From: Nicotiana tabacum
Lineage: Eukaryota > Streptophyta > Magnoliopsida > Solanales > Solanaceae
Length of the DNA: 64,000 nucleotides
Direction: 5' to 3'
Assembly (NCBI RefSeq): GCF_000715075.1
Contig: NC_134087.1
Span: 104,261,161 to 104,325,160, forward strand
The translations under genes and the position numbers were made by a program. This document shows positions 32,714 to 43,262 of the stretch, in pieces. Position 1 is the stretch's first letter; each line of letters begins with the position of its first letter. The notes beneath the pieces were generated by a model. It worked only from the letters and a program-made list of their open reading frames with translations, made no database searches and was not told where the DNA came from.

Positions 32714-33834
32714 GAACTGCTCATTGATATGCTTTATATCTCTGTCCACCCTGTAATTGCCACTTTCTCCGTCGCTCTGCTCTTCCATATTCTCTATTGC
32801 CTTTGCAGATTCAATTCCGTCTTCAAACAGTCAGCAGCCAAATTAAGTTCAACTTTCTTCTTCAGTTCCCTATTGAGTCTTTTCTGGAGCTTCAGCGGAT
32901 TCAGCTTATTGCCAACCAACTTTATCGTGAACTTTGTTCCGTTTTGCTCTATGTTTAACCCTGAATTCAGGCCTTCTCATCAGATATTTAAAGACAAAAG
33001 AAATACCTCATTGGTTTACATTATTACATATTGTTTAGTCTATTTTAAAAGGACTATGATACCTTTTCATAATACGAAATTTTTTAATTCTAATTTTAGT
33101 GATGTTAACAGAGGAGATTCCAAATTTAAATTATGTGAGTTCTTTAAGGCTTTTGGAATTAAACCCGTTGTATTCTTAAAATTATGGGTTCAGACCTAGT
33201 ATTAATTATTTGAAATATAATAAATTTTTACACATAATTTATGCACAACATCAAAAATATTGGGTTCAGTTGAACTCAGAAACATTACACTAGATCTGCC
33301 CCTGGTGACATATATGAACGATCTTAATATCATGTTTAATAGCACAAGTTCTAAAGCTACTTTAAATATATTCCAAAAAAATTGACATATAAAATGAAAA
33401 TAATCCAACAACTAAGTATCAAAATCTGCGCTACCTTGCAAATCTTGAACACATTTGACAACTCTTGAATGTCAACCTTTGCAGGCACAGTGCATGTCTA
33501 CTTAGAAGCGACGCTGTGACACTCTGTAATTGGACTTTTCTTCTTTCATTACTTGATCGGAATGGAGGGTGAAAAGAGTAAAAGAAACTAAATATATGTA
33601 TTTATTTTCTCGAAAATTCTTCTTCAGCGAGATTGTGAGCTTATACATGGCTCTGTTTGTTCCTTTTCTGTACATATTTCCAGTACTGTTTATAACTTCA
33701 GAATATTTAAGCCGCGTAGTACTGAGAAATTGTTGTGTATACTTTTCTAGTGACTTGCCTTGTTGACAAGCGAACTCATTGTGTGTCTTGAGCTATGTGG
33801 ATTCCTAGATCTTTGTTCCGTGTTAGTTCACATT
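32714..33834. other. Unassigned flank of the copia insertion
   Basis: No family recognised. A 156-codon plus-strand frame (32729-33199) is rich in Phe, Leu and Ser. The opposite strand near 32825-32970 reads KFTIKLVGNKLNPLKLQKRL and ELKKKVELNLAADCLKTELN, a Lys/Leu-rich frame between stops. Either could be the relic of a real exon or chance. 33200-33834 shows only AT-rich sequence. Confidence 0.3.
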
Positions 33835-34200
33835 AGCAGTGGCAAACAGGCGGGTCGGGTCGGATGTGGTTCGGGTCGAAAACGGGTAAATTATCCGACC
33901 CGACCCATATTTAATACGGATAAAAAACGAATTAACCGGCAGATAATATGAGTAACCATATTATCCATGACTTCTTGCATATGATCACTTTTGGGAGAAT
34001 TCTTAGTCTCCCTAACTTGAGAAACTTCCAATTTGAGGCTTTACAAGTGTAAAAGTTAGACCCATTGATTATCCATTTTCTAAATGGATAATATGGTTCT
34101 TATTCATATTTGATCCGTTTTTGAATAATTCATTATCCAACCTATTTTTTAATGGATAATATGAATGGTTAACTGTTTTCTTTGAACCATTTTGCCACCA
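33835..34200. mobile_element. hAT-like MITE
   Basis: 366 bp bounded by imperfect terminal inverted repeats: GCAGTGGCAAACAGG at the left and CCATTTTGCCACCA at the right. It is flanked by an 11-bp direct repeat TAGTTCACATT (33824-33834 and 34201-34211). The interior starts with the GCGGGTCGGGTCGG / CCGACCCGACCC words and has ATGGATAATATG-type repeats. No coding capacity. The TIR type fits plant hAT MITEs, which normally leave 8 bp. Confidence 0.75.
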
Positions 34201-34239
34201 TAGTTCACATTTTTAATATTCACTATTCTTATAAAAATA

Positions 34240-34455
34240 GTACGCCTGTGTCCCAATATACGAGATAAGTTTGGATTTGGAAGTCAAACTTTTTAAATTT
34301 GATAGTGAATTTTGATATAATATCTTCAATTTTTTTCAAAATAAATTATATATTGGAAATTACGTAAAAAGTGCTATAAATCACGATAATTGACAAATTT
34401 TAGAGAAAAGCTTCTTTAACTTTTAAAATCCGACCGTCACATATACGGAGGGGTA
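34240..34455. mobile_element. Possible degraded TACTCCCTCCGTCCC-type MITE
   Basis: The left end TACGCCTGTGTCCCAATATA and right end ATATACGGAGGGGTA look like decayed versions of the widespread TACTCCCTCCGTCCCA terminal repeat with its inner GTCAAACTTTTTAA word. Both ends have mismatches and I cannot confirm a TA target site. Confidence 0.35.
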
Positions 34456-35224
34456 TTGTTTTTAATTAAAGATGGCATTAATGAATTATCTTATATTAGA
34501 AAATTTCATAGCATTCATTCAAATATTATTAAAGTTAAAACGGTGTAATGTGAAGGGGAAAATAAATGGAAGAATTACACAACAAATCACTTCATAAGGC
34601 GACTTTGCAGTATTTTAGCCCAGTTACAAGTTGGCAAATATGTAGCCAAATATCAATAAACTCATATCCGATTTTTTTTCTTTTTATTTATTCTTCAGAT
34701 CTTCCGGCGTGAAAGATCCTTGAGTTTCCATTCTCCTTTTTCCTCAAGTTTATACATACCTATCCCATCTACAAAAATGCAAAAATAAACGCGAGAAACC
34801 TAAAATATCTTCATCTTCAATGCTAATCTTGTTAAATTTTAAATATGATTTTGTGAGAAATTTGGAGTGGGTATTGTTTGAGCTTATTAGAAATAGTCTA
34901 AGTAAGTTGTATACAAAGTTTGAAGTCATTTGATGGAGTTTTGGACTAGTTTTGAACAAGAATTGCAAGTGAAATCGTATAAGAAGTTCGTCAGAGATGT
35001 TTATACACTTTTATACGACATTATACACTTTTATACAAAGAGGTACATTATGTATATAGCTGTATAAAAGTGTATAAGCACTGTAAAAAAATGTTCATGT
35101 ACCTATGTATATACGTGTGGAAGAAGAAGAATATGTGACAAAATTTACCAAATACATGTGAATAACGTATTATTGTGTATAAAAGTTGTTTATACACTAT
35201 TATATACTATTTGTACAATTTTAT
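34456..35224. other. AT-rich stretch with TATACACTTTTATAC repeats
   Basis: No gene. Near 34995-35060 and 35170-35210 short words such as TATACACTTTTATAC and TGTATAAAAGTG recur in both orientations. The same kind of sequence continues at 46071 after the chromovirus, as expected for an interrupted locus. Confidence 0.5.
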
Positions 35225-37980
35225 TGTGATGACCCAAAGGGTCATCTTGTATTTTAGAATCCAAATCTGTGTTTCGAGGTCTTAAAAATCTCCTTTTGGC
35301 TTACCTCGATTTGCGTGCACAGTCCGGGCACGTTTCCGGAAAGTTTTTATTTGAATATAAGAGAAATATTGAATTTAACCTTTCAAATTGATTAAAATTG
35401 ACTTCGGTCAATATTTTTGGTAAACGGACCCGGACCCATAATTTGACTGTCTCGTAGGGTTCGTTAGTAAAATATGGGACTTGGGCGTATTCCCAGAATC
35501 AAATTCCGAGGTCTCTAACCCGAGAAAAGAATTTTTAAAGAAAATTGTTTGCTGGACAATATAAAGACTTTTGGAAATGAAATGGTGTGTGTTCTTGATG
35601 GTATCGGGCCCATATTTTGGTTCCGAAGCCTGGTACAGGTTTAAATAATAATTAAGTCGAATCTCTAAACTTTGGTAAGAATCGGAGTTGATTTGGTAAA
35701 AATCGGGCCCTAGGTTGAGGAAATAGAAAATTTGAACTATCTTATGAATTTCATGAATTTGAGGTTAAATTCGTAGTTCTTGATGTTATTTATCGCACGA
35801 TCAAGTCCGTATGATGTTTTTAAATTTGCGTACATATTTGGTTTGGAGCCCCGAGAGCTCGGGTGAGTTTTGGGATAGGCCATGGAGTGATTAGAACTTA
35901 GGAAACTCAGTTGTGCATCTGGTATTTTTGCACAAGCCTCTGATCTCGTAATTGCGATATCAGGCTTCACAATTGCGAAGTGAGCAGGCCTGGGAAATGC
36001 GACAATTTTGTCACAAATGCGAACCAGGCCTGGGCAGGCCACCCTAGCAAATGCGAACTCTAGGCCGGAATTGCGAAGGCCCTTCTGTCGCAAATGCAAC
36101 ATTTTCTTCGCAAATGCGAAGGCAGCAGGATTACAACGGGTTCGCAATTGCGAACCCCTGATCGCAATTGCGTTAACTGCGACGTGTTAAGTGAGATTTC
36201 ATATGGGATTTTCATCATTTTGCAATTTTCTCAAACCCTAAACATCCCTAGGCGATTTTTCAAAGACTCAAACTTCTCCAAATCATCGGTAAGTGATTTC
36301 TAACTCATTTTCTTCAATCTAATTCATCTTTTTACATGATTTCACTTCAAAATCTAGGGGTTTTCATGGAAAATTGGGTGTTTTTAGGTAGGTATTAGGA
36401 TTTTTAAATTTTAGGGATTTGGAGCTTAACTTGAGGTCGGATTTCAAAACCAATTACATATTTGAGTTCGTGGGTGAATGGGTAATCGGGTTTTGGTTCA
36501 AACTTCAAGTTTTGACCAAGCAGGCCCGGGGTCGATTTTTGACTTTTTGGGGAAAACATTGAGAAATCTATATTCATGCATTAGAATTGGCTTATTTAAC
36601 ATTTATTGATGTTATTAAGTAAATTATGACTAGATACAAGCGGATTGGAAATGGAACCGAGAGGTAGAGTAGTAATTGAGGCTTGATTTTGTCCGTGGAA
36701 TTGAGGTAAGTGTTTGGACTAACCTTAGCTTGAGAGAATAGGAGTTGTGGTCTTATTTGCTACGTGTTAGTGTTGAGTACGACATATAGGTGTGGTGACG
36801 AGAATCTGTATGTTGGTGTCAAGCATGCCCGTGAGTCTTATACTATGATTGTAATGACTCTAATATGTACCGTCCATACTTAAATTGATGATTATCAATG
36901 TTGAACAAGACATATGAAAGTTTCTTGGTAATTGACTATTGTTGAGTATTGACTCAAGTTGAGATTTATTTTGTGAAATAACTGTTGAAACGAGATTGGT
37001 TATAGCTGATTCCCTTGCCGGGACGTTATTGTTATATTGTTGATTCCCTTACCGGGATGTATTGTTTCTATTGTTTGGGTGAGGAAGAGTGTAAAGCACA
37101 AAGGGTGATGCCGTGCGTTATATTGTGAGTGAGTGTTAATGCACGAAGGGTGATGCCGTGCCGATATATTGAGTGTTAAAGCACGAAGGATGATATTGTC
37201 CATAATTATGAGAGGTAATGTAGGAAGGGTGATACCGTGTCGTTTCTGTTGTTTCATATGGTGAGAACGAGAGTAAAAGCACGAAGGGTGATGCCGTGCA
37301 CATGTTACTATTTCATTATTCTTGTTGATATAAATATGATGTTCACTATGCTTCTCTATTGACTTACTGTTAGAATTTGATATTCCCCGCAGCATGTCCC
37401 CTTCCCATCTTTATCTGTTATTTCTTCTTATTATTGTTCTGTTCGCATATGATTTAACTGCACAGGTTATTTGGTTGTCGTGTCCTAGCATCGTTACTAC
37501 TTCGCTGAGGTTAGGCTTGACACTTACTAGTACATGGGGTCGGTTGTACTAATACTACACTGTGCACTATTTCATGGAGAATTTGGTGTTGGACCTTGTG
37601 AGTAGCTTAAAGTAGCTACCTTCAGTCCAGGGAGACCAAGGTAGATCTGCTGGCATTCGCAGAGCCTGAAGTCCCCCTTCTCCCCGTTTTAGTTTCTTCT
37701 GTCTTTTCTATCTCGAGAACAATTATACTTCTTTCAGATTTTTATTTGTAGTAAAAATCTTAGTCGTTCGTGGATTGTGACACCTAATTCTTGGGGTAGC
37801 TATGTATTAGACTGTTGGTTTGCTATATCTCTTCCGCATTTCTTAATTATTTTGCTTAGCTAATATTTGATTCATTATGATTAATAAAAATGGTGGTAAT
37901 AACTATAATTGTCGGCTTGCCTAGCTTTCACGAGTAGGCGCCATCACGACTCCCGAGGGTGGGAAATCCGGGTCGTGACA
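35225..37980 (+). repeat. 5' LTR of the chromovirus
   Basis: 2756 bp, TGTGATGACCC...GGGTCGTGACA. It contains a CG-palindrome block (35935-36185, including the perfect palindrome GGGTTCGCAATTGCGAACCC at 36138-36157) and a hairpin minisatellite (37085-37310). Its 3' part has the marker GGTAGATCTGCTGGCATTCG (37641-37660), also present in the other LTRs of this family. Confidence 0.95.
37085..37310 (+). repeat. Hairpin minisatellite in the 5' LTR
   Basis: About five copies of the motif GCACG-AAGGGTGATGC-CGTGC, or slightly decayed forms, at intervals of about 40-60 bp. The GCACG and CGTGC arms can pair, so each copy can fold as a stem-loop. The 3' LTR holds more copies (about 45108-45395). Confidence 0.8.
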
Positions 37981-37983
37981 AGT

Positions 37984-37995
37984 TGGTATCAGAGC
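37984..37995 (+). other. Primer-binding site of the chromovirus
   Basis: TGGTATCAGAGC, the exact initiator-methionine tRNA primer site, three bases after the LTR. Confidence 0.9.
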
Positions 37996-38176
37996 TCTAG
38001 GTTGACTAGGTCTCACAATTCACGAACAAGCTAGGTAGAGTCTGAGGGATCGGTACGGAGACGTCTGTACTTATCCCTAGAGGCTACAGAGTTTAGGAAA
38101 ACTACACATCTATTCTTTCCTATCGTGCGACTTGATTTCTCAATGCTAATTGAACTTCCACTCTGTTCTTTCGCAG

Positions 38177-39530
38177 ATAGTGAGAACACGTACCGCTTCA
38201 TCAGCTAACCAACAGCCCGATCCCCCAGTAGCAGCTCCTGCAAGGGGCATAGGCCGGGACCGTGCTAGGGGATAAGGCAGAGGCAGGGCTCAGCCCAGAG
38301 CTCCAGCAGCAGCACCAGTGGCGGAGCCTCAAGTAGAGTTCGAGGATGAGGTTCCAGCTCAGGCAGTTCCAGCAGGTCCAACTCAGGTCCCAGAGGGGTT
38401 CATCGCCAACCCGGTACTCCAAGATGCTCTAGTCCATCTAGTGGGCCTTATGGAGAGTGTCACTCAGGCAGACATATTCCCTGTAGCACCAGTTGTCTCT
38501 CAGGATGGAAGAAGATCCGAGACTCCTGCTACTCGCACTGCAGAGCAGATGGCTCCCCAGTTTTAGACTCCAACAGCTCAACCAGTTGGGATAGTCCAGT
38601 GGGTGTTGTAGCTTAGACCGGTGATGGAGCAGTTATGCCTGCTGATGCCTTGTGGAGACTGGATAGGTTTACCAAGCTTTTTACTACCACATATGGCAGT
38701 ACATCTTCAGAGGATCCCCCAAAATATTTGGACAGCTGTCACGAGGTTCTACGGAATATAGGGATAGTGGAGACCAATGGGGTCGGCTTCGCTGCTTTTC
38801 GTCTGTCAGGTTCCGACAAGACTTGGTGGAGGGATTATTGTTTGGCTAGACCAGCTGGGTCACCGTCTTTGACTTGGGATCAGTTCTCTCAGCTATTTCT
38901 GGAGAAGTTTCTTTCTATCACTTAGAGGGAGGACTATCAGAGGCAATTTGAACGTCTCCAGCAGGGTTCTATGACTGTCACTCAGTACGAGACCAAATTT
39001 ATTGACTTGGACCGTCATTCTCTTCTTATACTTCCCATCGAGAGAGAGAGAGAGGGGATGAGGAAGTATTATTGAGGGAGTAGCTCAGCCTATCAGATTG
39101 CAGATGGCTAAGGAGATAAGGAGCGGGATTTCTTTCCAGGATGCGGCCAATGTGGCTAGGAGGGTTGAGATAGTTCTAGCTCAGGGGAGCGGTCAGGGGT
39201 CTGATAAGAGGCCCTGTCATTCTGGTCGATTTAGTGGTCCCTCGTCTAGAGGCAGGGATTCTTTTGGTAGGGGCCATCTTCCCAGGCCATTTCATTCAGC
39301 ACTACAGACTTCTCACGGTGCTCCAGGTAGCAGTGGTTCTCATATGTAGTATTTTGATCAGCTACCCTATAGTGCATCACCAGCTCCTATCAGTGCACAT
39401 CCGCTCCAGAGTTTTTAGGGTGGTTACTCAGGCCGTCAAGGTCAGTTTCAGGGTCAGCAATCCCAGCAGTCGAGGACCTGTTAAACTTGTGGTGATCCGA
39501 GGCACATTTTTAGATTTGGCCCCCGAGCAT
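38177..39530 (+). pseudogene. Gag of the chromovirus, start codon lost
   Basis: By comparison with the related minus-strand copy (start at 63756), translation should begin at 38177, but the codon is ATA. The frame then meets TAA at 38273 and TAG at 38564. Pieces are a proline/alanine-rich N-terminus (PAQAVPAGPTQVPEGFIANP), the capsid core (38635-38925: WRLDRFTKLFTTTYGSTSSE, FRLSGSDKTWWRDYCLARPA), and a basic Gly/Arg/Ser region (39098-39349). A zinc knuckle lies near 39476-39520. Its motif is C-stop-T-C with the distal Cys replaced by Gly. Confidence 0.88.
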
Positions 39531-39779
39531 CAGTAATTCTCAGCATCAGGGTTCTCGTGCCATGGTTCAGGCATCGGGTGTTCGACCGCCCGCTCGGCCA
39601 GCTAGAGGTAGGGTTCAGGCAGCTAGAATTGGAGGTCGAGGTGTTAGAGGTGGAGGTTAGGCCGTTAGAGGTGGAGGTCAGGCCTCTAGAGGTGGAGGCC
39701 AACCAGCAGGAGGCCGTCCTGGGGATGTAGTTCAGAGTGGTGGGGCCCAGCCCCGATGTTATGCTTTCCCAGCCAGGCC

Positions 39780-40399
39780 TGAGGCCGAGGCATCTGATGT
39801 CATTATCACAGGTACGATTTCAGTTTGCAGTAGAGATGTTTTAGTTCTATTTGATCCAGGGTCTACATACTCCTATGTGACATCTTATTTTACTACGTAT
39901 TTGGTTGTGCCTCATGATTCTTTGAGTGCTCCTGTATATGTGTCCAAACCGGTGAGTGATTCTATTATTGTAGATCTTGTCTATCGCTCGTGTGTGGTTA
40001 TTATTGGGGGGTCTTGAGACCCGTGTAGATCTCTTACTTCTGGATATGGTTGATTTTGATGTCATATTGGAGATGGATTGGATGTCACCTTATCAAGCTA
40101 TATTGGACTGTCACACCAAGACCCTGACCTTAGCTTTGCCGGGTTTGCCTCGATTGGAGTGGAGAGGGACTCATGGTCATTCTGTCAGTAAGGTTATTTC
40201 TTATATGAAGGCTCGGCATATGGTTAAAAGGGGGTGTTTGGCTTACTTGGCGTATGTTCGTGATTCTAGTGCTGAGGTTCCTTCTATGGATTCCGTGCCA
40301 GTTGTTCGGGAGTTTCCAGAAGTATTTCCTGCAGACCTGCTAGGGATGCCACTCGACAGGGATATTGACTTTTGCATTGATTTGGCTCTAGGCACTTAG
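39780..40399 (+). pseudogene. Protease of the chromovirus
   Basis: The active-site region reads VLFDPGSTYSYV (about 39842-39880), with D-P-G where D-[ST]-G is usual; the related copy at 61606 has V-P-G. After a frame change near 39980 comes GLETRVDLLLLDMVDFDVIL and DWMSPYQAILDCHTKTLTLA (40010-40140), the second retropepsin half. The linker ends with a TAG at 40397-40399 where the related copy encodes Gln. The reading frame continues directly into RT. Confidence 0.85.
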
Positions 40400-41320
40400 C
40401 CCATTTCTATTTTGCCATATCGTATGGAACCGCCAGAGTTGAAAGAATCGAAGGAGCAGCTGCAAGACTTGCTTGATAAGGGCTTTATTAGACCTAGTAT
40501 CTCGCCCTGGGGTGCGTCGGTGATGTTTGTTAAGAAGAAGGATGGGTTGATACGAATGTGCATATACTATCGGCAGTTGAATAAAGTCGCCATCAAGAAC
40601 AAGTATCCATTGCCGAGGATTGATGACTTGTTTGATCAGCTTCAGGGTGCCAAAGTGTTTTTGAAGATTGATTTGAGATCTGGCTACCATCAGCTGTGGA
40701 TTAGGGCATCCGATGTCCCTAAGATGGCTTTTCGCACTCGGTACATGCATTATGAGTTCTTAGTAATGTCATTTGGATTGACAAATGCCCCAACAACTTT
40801 TATGGATTTGATGAACCGGGTGTTCAAGCCTTATCTGGATTCCTTTGTGATTGTCTTCATTGATGATATTTTGATCTATTCCCGCAGCCGAGAGAAGCAT
40901 GAGCATCATCTTCGAGTCATTCTTCATACTTTGAGAGATAGTCAGTTGTATGCTAAGTTTTCGAAATGTGAGTTTTGGTTGAGTTCAGTAGCATTCCTGG
41001 GTCACGTTGTATCAGCAGAAGGTATTCAGGTGGATCCGAAGAAGATAGAGGCAGTCAAGGACTGGCCTAGAGCCACATCAGCTACAGAGATTCGCAGTTT
41101 CTTATGTTTGGTGGGTTATTGCCGTCGGTTTGTGGAGGGGTTTTCATTTATAGCAGTCGCGATGACCAGATTGACCCAGAAGAGTGCCCAGTTCAGGTGG
41201 TCGGGTGAGTGTGAGGCGAGCTTTGAGAAGCTTAAGACAGCTTTGACTATGGTGCCGGTGTTGGTTTTGCCCACAGGTTCGGAGCCATATACAGTATATT
41301 GTAACGCATCTCGTATTTGA
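40400..41320 (+). pseudogene. Reverse transcriptase of the chromovirus, nearly intact domain
   Basis: A 302-codon open stretch (40412-41320) covers the whole RT domain: [60 protein letters not shown] and [20 protein letters not shown]. The catalytic box [15 protein letters not shown] (about 40848-40890) retains both Asp. The YYRQL position has Tyr where related copies have Asp (CIDYRQL), which would affect the first palm motif. It ends at a TGA (41318-41320) in the RNase H lead-in. It is the best-preserved RT of the window. Confidence 0.9.
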
Positions 41321-41811
41321 CTTGGTGCGGTGTTGATGCAGAATGTCAAGGTTATTGCATATGCTTCGCGACAGTTGAAGATTCACGAGAAAAATTATCC
41401 AGTTCATGACTTGGAGCTAGCAGCCATTGTTCACGCGCTGAAGATTTGGAGGCATTGTTTATATGGCGTGTCATGGGAGGTGTTCACGGATCACAAGAGT
41501 CTACAATACTTGTTCAACTAAAAGGAGCTAAATTTGAGGAAAGGAGGTGGTTGGAGCAATTGAAAAATTATGATATCACCATCTTGTATCATCTGGGGAA
41601 AGCCAATGTAGTGGCCGATGCCTTGAGTAGGAAGTCAGCCAGTATGGGCAGCCTTGCATATATTCCAGTTGGTGAGAGACTGCTTGCTTTGGATGTTCAG
41701 GCTTCAGCCAATCAGTTCGTGAGGTTGGATGTTTCTGAGCCCAGTCGTATTTTAGCTTGCACAGTCGCTCGGTCTTCATTATTTGAGCATATCAAAGATC
41801 AGACAATATGA
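41321..41811 (+). pseudogene. RNase H of the chromovirus
   Basis: After the TGA the same frame gives [20 protein letters not shown] and [20 protein letters not shown], then [11 protein letters not shown] and a TAA at 41519-41521 where the related copy has Gln. The frame then shifts by one base near 41540, after which [20 protein letters not shown] and [20 protein letters not shown] follow. These are tethered RNase H motifs, but with stops between them. Confidence 0.88.
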
Positions 41812-42775
41812 TGATCCCCATTTGCTAGTCCTTAGGGACACAGTACGGCACGGAGGTGCCAAGCAGGTTACAGTTGGAGATAATGGAGTTTTGAGGATGC
41901 AGATTCGAATTTGTGTGCCTAATGTGGATGGACTTTGAGAGCTGATTCTAGAGTAGGCCCACAGTTCCCGATATTCTATTTATCCGGGCGCCGCTAAGAT
42001 GCATCAGGACTTGCGGCAGCATTATTGGTGGAGGAGGATAAAGAAGGACATTATTGCCTATGTAGCTCGGTGTTTGAATTGTCAGTAAGTAAAGTACGAG
42101 CCTCAGAGACTTGGCAATTTTCTTCAAAAGATAGAGATTCCTGAGTGGAAGTGAGAGCGTATCACTATAGATTTCCTTGTTGGACTCCCACGGACTCAAA
42201 GGAAGTTCGATGTGGTATGGGTTATTGTTGATAGGCTGACCAAATCAGCTCATTTCATTCCTATGGCAGTCTCTTATTTTTCTGAGAGGTTAGCTGAGAT
42301 CTATATCCAGGAGACTGTTTGCCTTCATGGTGTGCCCGTGTCTATTATTTCTGACCGAGGTACGCAGTTCACCTCGCATTTCTGGAGGGCAGTTCAGCAT
42401 GAGTTAGGTACGCGAGTCGAGTTGAGCACAACATTTCATCCTCAAGAGGATGGACAGTCCGAGTTTACTATTCAGATTTTTGAGGATATGCTCCGGGCAT
42501 GTGTTATTGACTTTGGAGGTTCGTGGGATTAGTTCTTGCCATTAGTGGAGTTTGCATACAACAATAACTATCAGTCGAGCATCCAGATGGCTCCCTATGA
42601 GGCATTATATGGTAGACGTTGTCGATCGTCAGTTGGGTGGTTTGAGCCGGGGGAGGCTCGGCTGTTGGGTACGGATTTGGTATAGGGTTCCTCGGACAAG
42701 GTTAAGATCATTCAGGATAGGCTTCGTACAGCTCAGTCCAGATAAAAGAGTTATGCCGACCGTAAGGTTTGTGAT
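41812..42775 (+). pseudogene. Integrase core of the chromovirus
   Basis: The H-H-C-C region lies at about 41950-42090 (HQDLRQHYWWRRIKKDIIAY, VARCLNCQ then a TAA in place of a Gln codon). The DDE core follows: a first Asp region near 42160, then VWVIVDRLTKSAHFIPMAVS, VSIISDRGTQFTSHFWRAVQ (second Asp, about 42340-42395) and FHPQEDGQSEFTIQIFEDML (Glu). A TAG at about 42530-42532 ends this frame. The next segment (42552-42770) reads on in shifted frames up to the C-terminal block. Confidence 0.88.
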
Positions 42776-43220
42776 GTGGAATTCATGGTCGGAGAGCGAG
42801 TGTTGCTTCGGGTGTTGCCCATGAAGGGCGTGATGAGATTTGGAAAGAAGGGCAAGCTAAGCCCTAGGTTCATCGGTCCTTTTGAGATTCCTGATCGTAT
42901 GGAAGAGGTGGCTTACAGACTTGCATTGATGCCGAGTTTATCAGCTGTGCACCTAATGTTTCATGTGTCCATGCTTCAGAAGTATCACGATGATCCATCC
43001 CACATGCTAGACTTCAGCACTGTCCAGTTGGACAAGAACTTGACCTATGAGGAAGGGCCGGTAGCTATTCTAGACCAGTAGGTTCGTCAGTTGAGACAGA
43101 AGAATTTCCCTTCAATTTGTGTATAGTGGAGAGGCCAGCCTGTTGAGGCAGTGACCTGGGAGTCCAAGTCTAATATGCGAAGCTGATATCCCCATCCTTT
43201 CACCGACTCAAGTACTTTTC
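42776..43220 (+). pseudogene. Integrase C-terminus and chromodomain
   Basis: VGERVLLRVLPMKGVMRFGK, KGKLSPRFIGPFEIPDRMEE and VAYRLALMPSLSAVHLMFHV are the GPF/Y-type integrase end. EEGPVAILDQ then meets TAG (43079-43081). The chromodomain continues in frame: VRQLRQKNFPSICV, a stop, WRGQPVEAVTWESKSNMRS and another stop. The related minus-strand copy has Gln at the first stop position. A chromodomain reads histone marks and biases insertion to heterochromatin. Confidence 0.85.
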
Positions 43221-43250
43221 TATATCCGTTCGAGGACGAACGGTTGTTTT

Positions 43251-43262
43251 AGAGGTGGAGAA
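43251..43262 (+). other. Polypurine tract of the chromovirus
   Basis: AGAGGTGGAGAA immediately before the 3' LTR; the related minus-strand element has the same tract (AGAGGTGGAGGA). Confidence 0.9.

Noticed and set aside
32729..33199. 156-codon plus-strand frame as a membrane-protein gene
   Set aside because: Hydrophobic composition comes from AT-rich DNA, there is no homologous family I recognise, and a Lys/Leu-rich frame exists on the other strand; no promoter or intron signals support a gene.
36094..36303. Short plus frame as a host exon
   Set aside because: It lies inside the chromovirus LTR and is mirrored in the 3' LTR with a different frame.
37085..37310. CRISPR-like array of repeated hairpins
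   Set aside because: Spacing is irregular, units are decayed and the array is inside an LTR of a plant element; it is a minisatellite.
38201..38422. Minus-strand Trp/Cys-rich frame
   Set aside because: Antisense shadow of the Pro/Ala-rich gag N-terminus.
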